From Saprospiraceae bacterium (GTDB taxonomy: Bacteria; Bacteroidota; Bacteroidia; Chitinophagales; Saprospiraceae), in contig JABDJE010000058.1 of the NCBI GenBank assembly GCA_013002625.1, positions 1-10,438 on the forward strand: a stretch of DNA of 10,438 nucleotides, written 5' to 3'. The translations under genes were made by a program, and so were the position numbers. Every line of letters begins with the position of its first letter. The stretch's first letter is position 1. The notes beneath the pieces are model-generated. The model worked only from the letters and a program-made list of their open reading frames with translations, made no database searches and was not told the origin of the DNA. This document shows positions 1 through 5,621 of the stretch, piece by piece.

Positions 1-126
1 CAACGCAATTATAGAAGTCGTCTGAAATGGAGTTTTCATTTGGGTCCAGGCATTCGAATCATTGACGGCGATGTTAAGGGCAGTTTCAATGTGAATCTCA
101 CATTTGGATTTGTACTTGGAAATTAA
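1..126 (+). CDS. 3' end of a small secreted/envelope protein gene, paralogue of the next gene
   Basis: Frame 1 is open from the window edge to a TAA at 124-126, giving the last 41 residues of a protein (starts QRNYRSRLKW, ends FGFVLGN). Aligned without gaps to the C-terminus of the protein at 152-688, 17 of 41 residues are identical, including QRNY, LGP, DG and the final LG. The two genes are therefore tandem duplicates 25 bp apart on one strand, probably co-transcribed. The alternating polar/hydrophobic pattern and Gly-rich end look like the closing beta-strands of a small outer-membrane barrel, but this is inference. The function is unknown, and the 5' part lies outside the window. Confidence 0.75.
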   Translation, partial: QRNYRSRLKWSFHLGPGIRIIDGDVKGSFNVNLTFGFVLGN

Positions 127-151
127 CTTCTTAAAAATATAAATTACAGCT

Positions 152-688
152 ATGAAAAAATTATTACTATGCACGGTACTTGTGCTCGGGTCACTAATGG
201 CCTATACACAAGAACGAATTCCGGTTGACCTTGACGAGTCCAGGCTCTATCTGAATTTATTCGTACCCAGTTTTACACTGGAACAAAAAATCAGCGCTAA
301 CCAATCATTATTAGCCACTGCAGGACTGCGACTGTATGGCGAGGAGCAATTTGAAGAATTTGAAATGTCAATGAATCCGTTTGTTGAATTGGAATTCAGA
401 AATTATTATCCACGAAAAAAGGTGAAAAAAGAATTGAGACAGAACTCAGGTAACTTCATTGGCGTCTTATCCGGTTATATTTTTAATGATGTTGTTGGAT
501 CTTCAGAAATAGATACATATACCTATAACAATGATGTCTATCTAGCTGGGGTGTGGGGTATTCAGCGCAACTATCAGAGTGGGATTCATCTTAATCTGAA
601 ATTAGGACCTATGATTCAGATTGGTGATGGCGAGGTAGATGGGAATTTATACATCCATTTTGGCCTGGGTATTCAATTAGGTCAGTAA
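152..688 (+). CDS. Small secreted, beta-rich, probably outer-membrane protein of unknown function
   Basis: A 178-residue protein. The N-terminus MKKLLLCTVLVLGSLMAYTQ is a typical Sec signal peptide (two Lys, hydrophobic core about 4-16, probable cleavage near AYT/Q), so the mature product is exported. The rest has no long hydrophobic helix. Short alternating strands, Tyr/Phe-rich segments and Gly turns, and a C-terminus with alternating hydrophobics (YIHFGLGIQLGQ), fit an 8-10 strand outer-membrane beta-barrel or a PorT-like/DUF3575-like fold; I cannot assign a named family. A charged stretch near residues 86-97 (YPRKKVKKELRQ) could be an inter-strand turn. The upstream neighbour is a paralogue ending 25 bp before this start, with no terminator between them. 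The following 279 bp belong to the cysteine operon leader. Confidence 0.8.
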   Translation: MKKLLLCTVLVLGSLMAYTQERIPVDLDESRLYLNLFVPSFTLEQKISANQSLLATAGLRLYGEEQFEEFEMSMNPFVELEFRNYYPRKKVKKELRQNSGNFIGVLSGYIFNDVVGSSEIDTYTYNNDVYLAGVWGIQRNYQSGIHLNLKLGPMIQIGDGEVDGNLYIHFGLGIQLGQ

Positions 689-736
689 ATCATTTGAAGT
701 TTAAGTTCAATGAAATGTTAATACAACAACCGTTCA

Positions 737-767
737 TTGAGTTTCAATAAGATTAACACTAATTTTG
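737..767 (+). promoter_or_regulatory. Candidate Bacteroidota-type promoter of the cysteine operon leader
   Basis: TTG at 737-739 is followed after 20 bases by TAATTTTG at 760-767, a perfect match to the TAnnTTTG -7 element; TTG/TTTG about 20 bases upstream is the usual -33 element in this phylum. The box sits immediately before the ATGATG of the leader ORF. Transcription would start at about 771-775, leaving almost no 5' UTR. The leader would then be leaderless or nearly so, or the real promoter lies further upstream. An AT-rich background makes chance matches possible. Confidence 0.45.
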
Positions 768-768
768 A

Positions 769-852
769 ATGATGAAACTAGCAATTACTAAATCAGCTGT
801 TATTTCAAATACATTTATATATGTATGCTGTTGCTCTGTGAATACTGAATAG
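769..852 (+). CDS. Cysteine-operon leader peptide (regulatory uORF with Cys-Cys-Cys)
   Basis: A 27-codon ORF, too short for ordinary gene calling, starting with two consecutive ATGs (769, 772) and ending at TAG 850-852. It begins MMKLAITKSA. Codons 20-22 (TGC TGT TGC, 826-834) encode three consecutive cysteines, followed by SVNTE and stop. An intrinsic terminator begins 28 bases after the stop, and cysE then cysM follow. A short ORF with a run of codons for the very amino acid made by the downstream operon, followed by a terminator, is the defining layout of ribosome-mediated attenuation (as in trp, his and leu leaders; Cys-codon uORFs acting on sulfur genes are known in actinobacteria). Scarce Cys-tRNA would stall the ribosome at 826-834; abundance would let it reach the stop. 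The regulatory role is inferred from position and codons. The second ATG may be the real start. Confidence 0.7.
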   Translation: MMKLAITKSAVISNTFIYVCCCSVNTE

Positions 853-893
853 CAGAATCTGATTTTACAATATAAATCTAAAGCCCGTTCTGC
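831..893 (+). promoter_or_regulatory. Alternative (anti-terminator) RNA pairings of the cysteine leader
   Basis: Two alternatives to the terminator hairpin can be drawn. GCAGAAT at 852-858, starting within the leader stop codon, can pair with GTTCTGC at 887-893 (six Watson-Crick pairs plus one G-U). This removes half of the terminator 5' arm and its loop, so it would act as an anti-terminator. Upstream, TTGCT at 831-835, inside the Cys codons, can pair with AGCAG at 851-855 (four pairs plus one G-U), sequestering the anti-terminator's 5' strand. A ribosome stalled on the Cys codons would mask the 831-835 strand but leave 852-858 free, favouring read-through; a ribosome at the stop codon would cover 852-858, favouring termination. 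Pairings were found by eye without energy calculation. Confidence 0.5.
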
Positions 894-911
894 ATAGAAT
901 GGGCTTTTTTT
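881..911 (+). terminator. Intrinsic terminator (attenuator) upstream of cysE
   Basis: A ten-pair stem, AAGCCCGTTC (881-890) with GAATGGGCTT (897-906), contains one G-U pair, closes a TGCATA loop, and runs into a T tract 905-911. It lies between the Cys-rich leader ORF and cysE, 57 bases before the cysE start, with no other terminator after the upstream secreted-protein gene. It could simply end that transcript. The leader ORF and the competing pairing that overlaps its 5' arm argue that it is a conditional terminator of the cys operon. Confidence 0.8.
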
Positions 912-967
912 ATGGATGGCGTAAACATGCTACGAAATTTGCGGTTGTGTTAATTGAATTATGAATT

Positions 968-1729
968 ATGAAAGTGATGAATTATAGGCAAAAAGTTGAA
1001 CATTTTTTTCAACAGACATTGGATGTATTATATCCAGTCAGGATGGGGGTAACAAATATCAAGACAGGAGAGCTCTCAAGTCTGGCACCTCTGCTTAAAA
1101 GTATTCTGGAAAGTAATATTGAACCGACGTCGAAATCACCAGAGGAGATTTTAAATATTTTCTTCGCTCAAATCCTTCCAATCAAAGAAAAATTGGATAA
1201 AGATATTACGGCAATGTACCTGGGTGATCCTTCAGCACGCAACGATAACGAAATAATTATTACTTATCCAGGATTCTACGCTATAGCTGCATACAGAATT
1301 GCGCATCTGCTTTATCAATTTGATGTTCCGTTAATTCCAAGAATAATTACAGAACATGCACATTCATATACTGGTATTGACATTCACCCTGGCGCTACCA
1401 TCGGAGAATATTTGTGCATAGATCACGGAACCGGAGTGGTTGTTGGTGAGACCACGGTGATAGGAGATTATGTGAAAATCTATCAAGGGGTTACCTTGGG
1501 CGCCTTGAGCATTGAATCCCGACACAAATCTGGTCAGAGACATCCGACAATAGAAAACAATGTCATTATTTATGCTCAAGCTACAATCTTAGGGGGTAAA
1601 ACGGTCATAGGTCAAAATTCTATTATAGGCGGAAATGTATGGATTACGAAATCTGTTCCAAAAGGATCAAAAGTTTATTACAAAGAATCCAACCAGTTAG
1701 GTAATTCAGAGAAAAGTATACTTTATTAA
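968..1729 (+). CDS. cysE: Serine O-acetyltransferase
   Basis: A 253-residue enzyme that transfers acetyl from acetyl-CoA to L-serine, giving O-acetylserine for cysteine synthesis; cytoplasmic. The helical N-terminal domain carries the family signatures DPSA (87-90) and YPGFYAIAAYRIAH (100-113). The C-terminal left-handed beta-helix of hexapeptide repeats starts at DIHPGATIG (138-146) and contains the catalytic segment DHGTGVVVGE (152-161, His153) and YQGVTLGA (172-179), followed by HPTIENNVIIYAQATILGG and GGNVWI coils. The length fits the longer N-terminal form common in Bacteroidota. ATG 968 is used; an in-frame ATG at 977 is an alternative, and neither has a clear Shine-Dalgarno. The stop is one base before cysM, so the two are surely co-transcribed. 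Control is probably by the leader at 769-911, in addition to the feedback inhibition by cysteine known for this family. The C-terminal tail (ESNQLGNSEKSILY) is where CysE proteins contact partner synthases. Confidence 0.95.
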   Translation: MKVMNYRQKVEHFFQQTLDVLYPVRMGVTNIKTGELSSLAPLLKSILESNIEPTSKSPEEILNIFFAQILPIKEKLDKDITAMYLGDPSARNDNEIIITYPGFYAIAAYRIAHLLYQFDVPLIPRIITEHAHSYTGIDIHPGATIGEYLCIDHGTGVVVGETTVIGDYVKIYQGVTLGALSIESRHKSGQRHPTIENNVIIYAQATILGGKTVIGQNSIIGGNVWITKSVPKGSKVYYKESNQLGNSEKSILY

Positions 1730-1730
1730 A

Positions 1731-2630
1731 ATGAAACTAGAACAGTTAATAGGTAATACGCCTTTGGTTGAACTCAAAAGACTAAATGAAAATCCAGGGG
1801 TCAGCTTATATGCAAAGCTGGAAGGTCAGAATCCAGGAGGTAGTGTAAAAGATCGAGCAGCATACTTCATGATAAAAGATGCCCTTAAGGAAGGTAAACT
1901 GAAGCATACTGATACTCTGATCGAAGCGACAAGCGGAAATACCGGAATTGCTCTGGCCATGATCGCATCTCTGTTTGGTATAAAAATCAAATTAGTGATG
2001 CCTGAAAGTGCAACGATTGAACGCGTCCAGACCATGCGTGCATATGGCGCGGAGGTCATATTAACACCGGCCGACGGAACGATAGAATACTCAAGATCTT
2101 ATGCACTGGAGCAAGCTAAACAGAATGGATATATTATTTTGGATCAATTCAATAATAGCAGCAACAAGCGGGCACATTATCATACCACTGGGCCGGAGCT
2201 GTGGAGAGATACCAATGGCGAGATAACGCACTTTGTCTCGTCAATGGGGACCACAGGAACAATTACTGGCAGCTCTACCTTTCTGAAAGAAAAAAATAGT
2301 AGTATCCAAATCATTGGCGCCCAGCCCGCTGAAGGATCTCGAATTCCAGGAATTAGAAAGTGGAGCCCTGAAATGCTTCCGGGTATTTTTGAACCTGATA
2401 AGGTCGATCAAATAGAACTCGTAAGCAGAGAAGAGGCCATAGAGCATTCAAGATTGCTGGCGCAACGGGAAGGCATCTTTGCGGGTATGAGCAGTGGAGG
2501 TGCCTTGGCTATTGCATTGCGTATTGCCAACTCAATTGATGAAGGCGTAATCGTATTTATAGTCTGTGATAGGGGAGACCGCTATTTAAGTTCTGATTTG
2601 TTTGATATGTCCATCCAAACTAAAGTTTAA
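1731..2630 (+). CDS. cysM: Cysteine synthase B (O-acetylserine sulfhydrylase)
   Basis: A 299-residue PLP-dependent fold-type II enzyme that joins sulfide (or thiosulfate, in CysM types) to O-acetylserine, giving cysteine. Visible motifs: GNTPLVEL (8-15); NPGGSVKDRAA (34-44) with the PLP Schiff-base Lys40; the substrate loop TSGNTG (67-72); the phosphate-binding loop GTTGT (173-177); GMSSGGA (252-258); and CDRGDRYLS (279-287) near the C-terminus. The segment IPGIRKWSPEMLPGIF (205-220) and the shortness relative to CysK (about 310-320 residues) point to the CysM rather than the CysK branch. It starts one base after the cysE stop, so translation is probably coupled. Its last 11 bp overlap the 3' end of the convergent hydrolase gene, so no separate terminator is present. 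The CysM/CysK distinction is from motifs only. Confidence 0.93.
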   Translation: MKLEQLIGNTPLVELKRLNENPGVSLYAKLEGQNPGGSVKDRAAYFMIKDALKEGKLKHTDTLIEATSGNTGIALAMIASLFGIKIKLVMPESATIERVQTMRAYGAEVILTPADGTIEYSRSYALEQAKQNGYIILDQFNNSSNKRAHYHTTGPELWRDTNGEITHFVSSMGTTGTITGSSTFLKEKNSSIQIIGAQPAEGSRIPGIRKWSPEMLPGIFEPDKVDQIELVSREEAIEHSRLLAQREGIFAGMSSGGALAIALRIANSIDEGVIVFIVCDRGDRYLSSDLFDMSIQTKV

Positions 2631-4017
2631 TCAATGGTAAGCTTTTGATTAATTGGCCATGATCTTTAAAATGAATGGTATATTTTCCATTTGATAAATG
2701 TCCAAGATTCATTTGAATATTTTGAGTCGTCGATCTATGAACGATTTTACCTGCCGTATTCACAACTTCAATATCATATCTTTCGTACATGTTCAGTCCC
2801 TTGATTGTAATGGTATCTGTAAAGGGGTTTGGATATACAGCCAACTTAGGATTGATGTCAACTGATTCAGTTGTTGTAGTCGAACCCTTGAACAACCACT
2901 CATAAGCATCATTAAATTCACGTGCCCAATACCATTCTGAATGTGCACCGTCCGGATGAATAATTAGATGTGCGTTGTTTTCTGTTGCACCCGATGAAGT
3001 TAAGATGGTTTGCATGTTTTGTATAGTGGAAATGTAGACATTGCCCTCACCTTCACCGACGATAGTATACAAGCGTGTGTCTTGAGGAAAATCATTATCA
3101 GCTGCATGTTGAAATGTTTCTGTCGAAAACCAATAGGCAGGTGAGAACGAACCGATTTTACCAAAAACTTCGGGATACTCCAGCCCGGCATATAATGATA
3201 TCAATCCCCCCATCGAACTGCCCATGATTCCTGTATTGGCCTTATCAGGCATTGTTCTGTACTGGGCATCAATATCTGGCTTAAGTGTATGTACTATAAA
3301 TTCAATGTATTCATCGCCCAAGCCTCCACCATATTGAGGGTTAGTCCAGGGCGAGTATTCATTTAACCTTTCGGAACCGCCATTATCTATGCCAATCACA
3401 ATGATACCGTGGTCGCCATTAGCGTGTTGGGCATTGAGTGTTTCATCTACTTCCCATTCACCGCTAAATGAGGTGGCAGAATCAAATAAATTCTGACCAT
3501 CATGCATATATAACACAGGATATTTTTTCGAACTGCTGTCATAATCTGGTGGGAGGTAAACCCATATCCGTCTGTTTCTGTTCAATTGTGGCATAAAGTA
3601 ATCGGTTGAGAGAATATGCACATTTTCAGCTGCGGTACTCTGGGAGCCGCCGGTGTCTTCCCATGAAAGGATTTCAATCAAAAGGCTATCGGGACCTCCG
3701 TCATAACTGAAGGTTCTGTCTGGTCTAAATCCGCCGTTCTCATTGCCTTCGACGGTATCCCAGCTGCCTCTGGTAAATTTGAAAGTAAGTGTTCCAACCT
3801 GTGGATTTAGATCTATGATATAATCTCCATTTGCCAATTTGTTCAATTTGTAATTATCTGAGCCGGGGTTCCAACTTTGAAAATCACCTGCTATATAAAT
3901 GGAGGCATTCTCAGGAGTATTATCCGGGACCTGTATGACCCTGATGTGTAACTGAGAATTGGCGCTAATTGATGATAAGAGAAAAATTATTAGAATAAGA
4001 CCTTTATTCAACTGCAT
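2620..4017 (-). CDS. Secreted alpha/beta-hydrolase (esterase D/Fes-like) with carbohydrate-binding-like domain and T9SS sorting tail
   Basis: A 465-residue, three-part protein. Residues 1-22 are a signal peptide (MQLNKGLILIIFLLSSISAN core). Residues about 25-118 resemble a starch/glycogen-binding CBM20/CBM48-like beta-sandwich (IYIAGDFQSWNPGS, then FKFTRGSWDTVEG and DRTFSY). Residues about 135-378 are a putative esterase domain (PF00756-like): IWVYLPPDYD, YPVLYMHDGQNLFD, and the nucleophile elbow GSSMG with Ser268, while GAHSEWYW supplies the likely catalytic His359; the acid residue is not certain. Residues about 389-465 are a type A T9SS C-terminal domain (YPNPFTDTITI, then GKIV and LSNGKYTIHF). 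The protein should be exported and secreted or surface-anchored by T9SS. The substrate is unknown; a sugar or polysaccharide ester is plausible from the binding domain. It stands alone on this strand and converges on cysM with an 11-bp overlap. Confidence 0.88.
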   Translation of the reverse strand: MQLNKGLILIIFLLSSISANSQLHIRVIQVPDNTPENASIYIAGDFQSWNPGSDNYKLNKLANGDYIIDLNPQVGTLTFKFTRGSWDTVEGNENGGFRPDRTFSYDGGPDSLLIEILSWEDTGGSQSTAAENVHILSTDYFMPQLNRNRRIWVYLPPDYDSSSKKYPVLYMHDGQNLFDSATSFSGEWEVDETLNAQHANGDHGIIVIGIDNGGSERLNEYSPWTNPQYGGGLGDEYIEFIVHTLKPDIDAQYRTMPDKANTGIMGSSMGGLISLYAGLEYPEVFGKIGSFSPAYWFSTETFQHAADNDFPQDTRLYTIVGEGEGNVYISTIQNMQTILTSSGATENNAHLIIHPDGAHSEWYWAREFNDAYEWLFKGSTTTTESVDINPKLAVYPNPFTDTITIKGLNMYERYDIEVVNTAGKIVHRSTTQNIQMNLGHLSNGKYTIHFKDHGQLIKSLPLIKL

Positions 4018-4145
4018 GCGAATTTGTTATTGGCATAAAGTTAAATAATTGTCGAGCACCATATTCGATATACTTACCAAGGTGATGTTAAATTCAAATT
4101 AAGAAGGTGGAAATTATGTTAAAAATTACATTATTTTTACTTAGA

Positions 4146-4180
4146 TTGATTCCAGATAGTACATATAAGTATTATCTTTA
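4146..4180 (+). promoter_or_regulatory. Weak promoter candidate for the Cys/Lys microprotein
   Basis: TATCTTTA at 4173-4180 matches TAnnTTTG at all but the last base, and a TTG lies at 4146-4148. The 24-base spacing is longer than usual. It would give a 5' UTR of roughly 10-14 bases before ATG 4198, similar in length to that inferred for the OmpA-family gene. Suggestive only. Confidence 0.25.
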
Positions 4181-4197
4181 TTCTATCAATTATAATC

Positions 4198-4302
4198 ATG
4201 GCATCTAAATGCTGCAAAAAGAAATGTTGCAAAAAATATAAGAAAAAGGGCAAGTCAAATTGCAAAAAATGCCCTAAGAAATGTATGGCTTGTTGTCCCT
4301 AA
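4198..4302 (+). CDS. 34-residue cysteine- and lysine-rich microprotein
   Basis: ATG 4198 to TAA 4300-4302 encodes 34 residues, beginning MASKCCKKKCCKKYKKKGK and ending CMACCP. Nine are Cys (5, 6, 10, 11, 22, 25, 29, 32, 33) and 14 are Lys; there are only one Tyr and one Met after the start. The Cys spacing CC-x3-CC ... CxxC-x3-CxxCC suggests a metal-binding (Zn, Cu or Fe-S) or redox miniprotein, or a nucleic-acid-binding one given the charge. There is no signal peptide, so it is probably cytoplasmic. The composition is too biased to be a random ORF in this AT-rich gap: AAA runs give Lys, but nine TGC/TGT codons are not expected by chance. It ends one base before the stop of the convergent gene at 4304-4480. 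I do not recognise the family; expression is unproven. Confidence 0.6.
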   Translation: MASKCCKKKCCKKYKKKGKSNCKKCPKKCMACCP

Positions 4303-4303
4303 A

Positions 4304-4480
4304 TTAGCTTGCAGCTTTGCTTAGTCTTTCTATCTCATTCATCAATTCTTCTGCTTCTGCATATTTTAAGTCAGCTTTTGTGCGATCTATCTTTGACAAT
4401 TCGAAAGCTTCCTGACTTAATTTTTGATATTGGGCTCTCAGTTTGTCTATTGGTGATTTTTTCTTGAATAATCCGAACAT
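4304..4480 (-). CDS. Small coiled-coil protein, Lacal_2735/DUF6435-like
   Basis: ATG at 4478-4480 to TAA at 4304-4306 encodes 58 residues, starting MFGLFKKKSPIDKLRAQYQK and rich in Lys, Glu, Ala and Leu. From residue 11 on it has the heptad-like spacing of one or two amphipathic helices (KLRAQYQKLSQEAFELSK; ADLKYAEAEELMNEIERL). The opening MFGLFKKK followed by such helices is characteristic of a short protein widespread in marine Bacteroidota, annotated to my memory as Lacal_2735 family or DUF6435; that name is from recall, not a search. No function is known. The hydrophobic MFGLF start might touch a membrane. It is convergent with the microprotein, one base apart, and its start lies 84 bp from the heptamer array. 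Confidence 0.75.
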   Translation of the reverse strand: MFGLFKKKSPIDKLRAQYQKLSQEAFELSKIDRTKADLKYAEAEELMNEIERLSKAAS

Positions 4481-4563
4481 GTTTTATTTTTTAAGTTAAT
4501 TAAGTTCTTAATTGTTGTTTATCTAATTGTATACAAGTGAATTATAAAGCGCTTTGTTCTTTA

Positions 4564-4710
4564 CTCTAACCTCTAACCTCTAACCTCTAACCTCTAACCT
4601 CTAACCTCTAACCTCTAACCTCTAACCTCTAACCTCTAACCTCTAAACTCTAAACTCTAAACTCTAAACTCTAAACTCTAAACTCTAAACTCTAAACTCT
4701 AAACTCTAAA
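4564..4710. repeat. Perfect heptamer tandem array, 11 x CTCTAAC then 10 x CTCTAAA
   Basis: There are 147 bp of uninterrupted 7-bp units: eleven copies of CTCTAAC (4564-4640) followed directly by ten of CTCTAAA (4641-4710). No unit carries any other change. On the minus strand the units read GTTAGAG and TTTAGAG, telomere-like sequences (the first block has GG pairs in GGTTAGA phase). The unit length is not a multiple of three and every frame meets stops, so it is not coding. It starts 84 bp upstream of the minus-strand gene ending at 4480 and ends 13 bp after the SDR gene stop. Sharp block boundaries imply separate slippage or amplification of two unit types. Confidence 0.97.
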
Positions 4711-4723
4711 CCTTTATCTCTCA

Positions 4724-5422
4724 TCATCCTCTTATACTGGACATGCCACCGTCCACTCGCATGATTTGACCGCTGATCCAACTGGCTTTATCCGACAAGA
4801 GGAAAGCTGCCATAGCTGCAATATCTTCGGCCTGACCAATTCTTTTAAGTGGATGTCGATTATTATTGTTTTCGATTTTATCTTCTGAGGATAGCAGTTT
4901 ATCCGCAAGCCGTGTTTGTGTTAACGAAGGCGCAATGGCATTAACGCGTATCGATGGCGCCAATTCAGCTGCCAAGGATTTTGTCAAGCCTTCGATGGCG
5001 CCTTTTGAAGCAGACACCTGAGCGTGAAAAGGAAATCCATTCTGTACAGCAACAGTTGAAAAAGCAACAACAGCACCAGGACCATTATTTTTCAGTGAAG
5101 GAATGGCCGCTTGTAGTATTTGGGTATAGCCAATCACATTAAGTTTGTAATCTTCAATGAAAGCTTCAGGTTTTAGTCTTGAAAAAGGCTTGAGGTTGAT
5201 GGATCCAGGACAATAAGCCAGACCATCCAATTGGTCAGGTATGAAAGAGAGGTCAATATCAGATGCTGTCACATCCAATTGCACCCATTTCAAATTATCA
5301 TGCTGGAAAGCTGGAAGGGTTTTATTATGTGTCCCTATTATATGATGACCTTCTGAAATTAATGATTGTGTCAATGCTGCCCCAATGCCCGAGGAAGCGC
5401 CTATTATTAAATACCTTTTCAT
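4724..5422 (-). CDS. Short-chain dehydrogenase/reductase-fold protein lacking the catalytic Tyr
   Basis: A 232-residue Rossmann-fold SDR. The cofactor loop GASSGIG (8-14) is intact, LDVTASDIDL (49-58) follows strand beta-3, and the usual NNAG is CPGS (71-74). The conserved Asn of helix 4 is in DYKLNVIG (91-98). The active-site Ser is present in FSTVAVQ (Ser122), and Lys140 is present in SASK, but the Tyr of YxxxK is Val136 (HAQVSASKGA). The C-terminal RVNAIAPSLTQT (159-170) and SGQIMRVDGG (217-226) are ordinary for the family. Without Tyr the classical proton-relay oxidoreductase chemistry should be impaired, so it may use another residue (His133 is close), catalyse a different reaction, or act as a binding protein. 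Start ATG 5422 fits the beta-1 strand directly. The substrate is unknown. The upstream gap of 309 bp separates it from the kinase gene. Confidence 0.88.
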   Translation of the reverse strand: MKRYLIIGASSGIGAALTQSLISEGHHIIGTHNKTLPAFQHDNLKWVQLDVTASDIDLSFIPDQLDGLAYCPGSINLKPFSRLKPEAFIEDYKLNVIGYTQILQAAIPSLKNNGPGAVVAFSTVAVQNGFPFHAQVSASKGAIEGLTKSLAAELAPSIRVNAIAPSLTQTRLADKLLSSEDKIENNNNRHPLKRIGQAEDIAAMAAFLLSDKASWISGQIMRVDGGMSSIRG

Positions 5423-5621
5423 AATGCTACAAACAAGCGATTCCGATGAATGTTTAGGGCAGGGCTTATTATCTCGAATCCTTCAAAAATGAGCTGATAA
5501 ATAACGGAATCTCTCATTTATGTTACTTTATCTATGATAAATATTGTTAATATGAAAATATCTCAAAAAAAGATGATTATATATTACATTAATTAATAAT
5601 ATATATATAAATTAGAGTATA
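5423..5621. other. AT-rich intergenic stretch without a recognisable gene
   Basis: This is the first two thirds of the 309-bp gap between the SDR and kinase genes. It is very AT-rich, with an alternating TA run about 5599-5610. It should carry the minus-strand promoter of the SDR gene, but no clear TTG/TAnnTTTG pair could be placed on that strand. No ORF with protein-like composition is visible. A degenerate plus-strand TAAATTAG (5608-5615, one mismatch to TAnnTTTG) could serve the possible small RNA that follows. Confidence 0.5.

Noticed and set aside
689..720. The TTGAA/TTCAA inverted repeat after the secreted-protein gene as a terminator
   Set aside because: The arms are only five AT-rich pairs with no T tract; the terminator that could end that transcript is at 881-911.
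4198..4302. The Cys/Lys microprotein as a second cysteine leader peptide
   Set aside because: No terminator hairpin and no biosynthetic gene follow on the plus strand; the next gene is convergent one base away.
4564..4710. The heptamer array as a CRISPR array or a telomere
   Set aside because: Units are 7 bp with no spacers, so it is not a CRISPR. It lies between ordinary genes inside continuous sequence, so it is not a chromosome end.
4954..5142. A 62-codon plus-strand ORF inside the SDR gene
   Set aside because: It is antisense to a well-supported SDR with intact motifs, and its Gln/Lys-rich translation has no family features.
5591..5615. The alternating AT stretch as a replication origin or recombination site
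   Set aside because: No DnaA-box cluster, no dnaA or parA neighbour and no inverted-repeat arms; it is simply AT-rich intergenic DNA.
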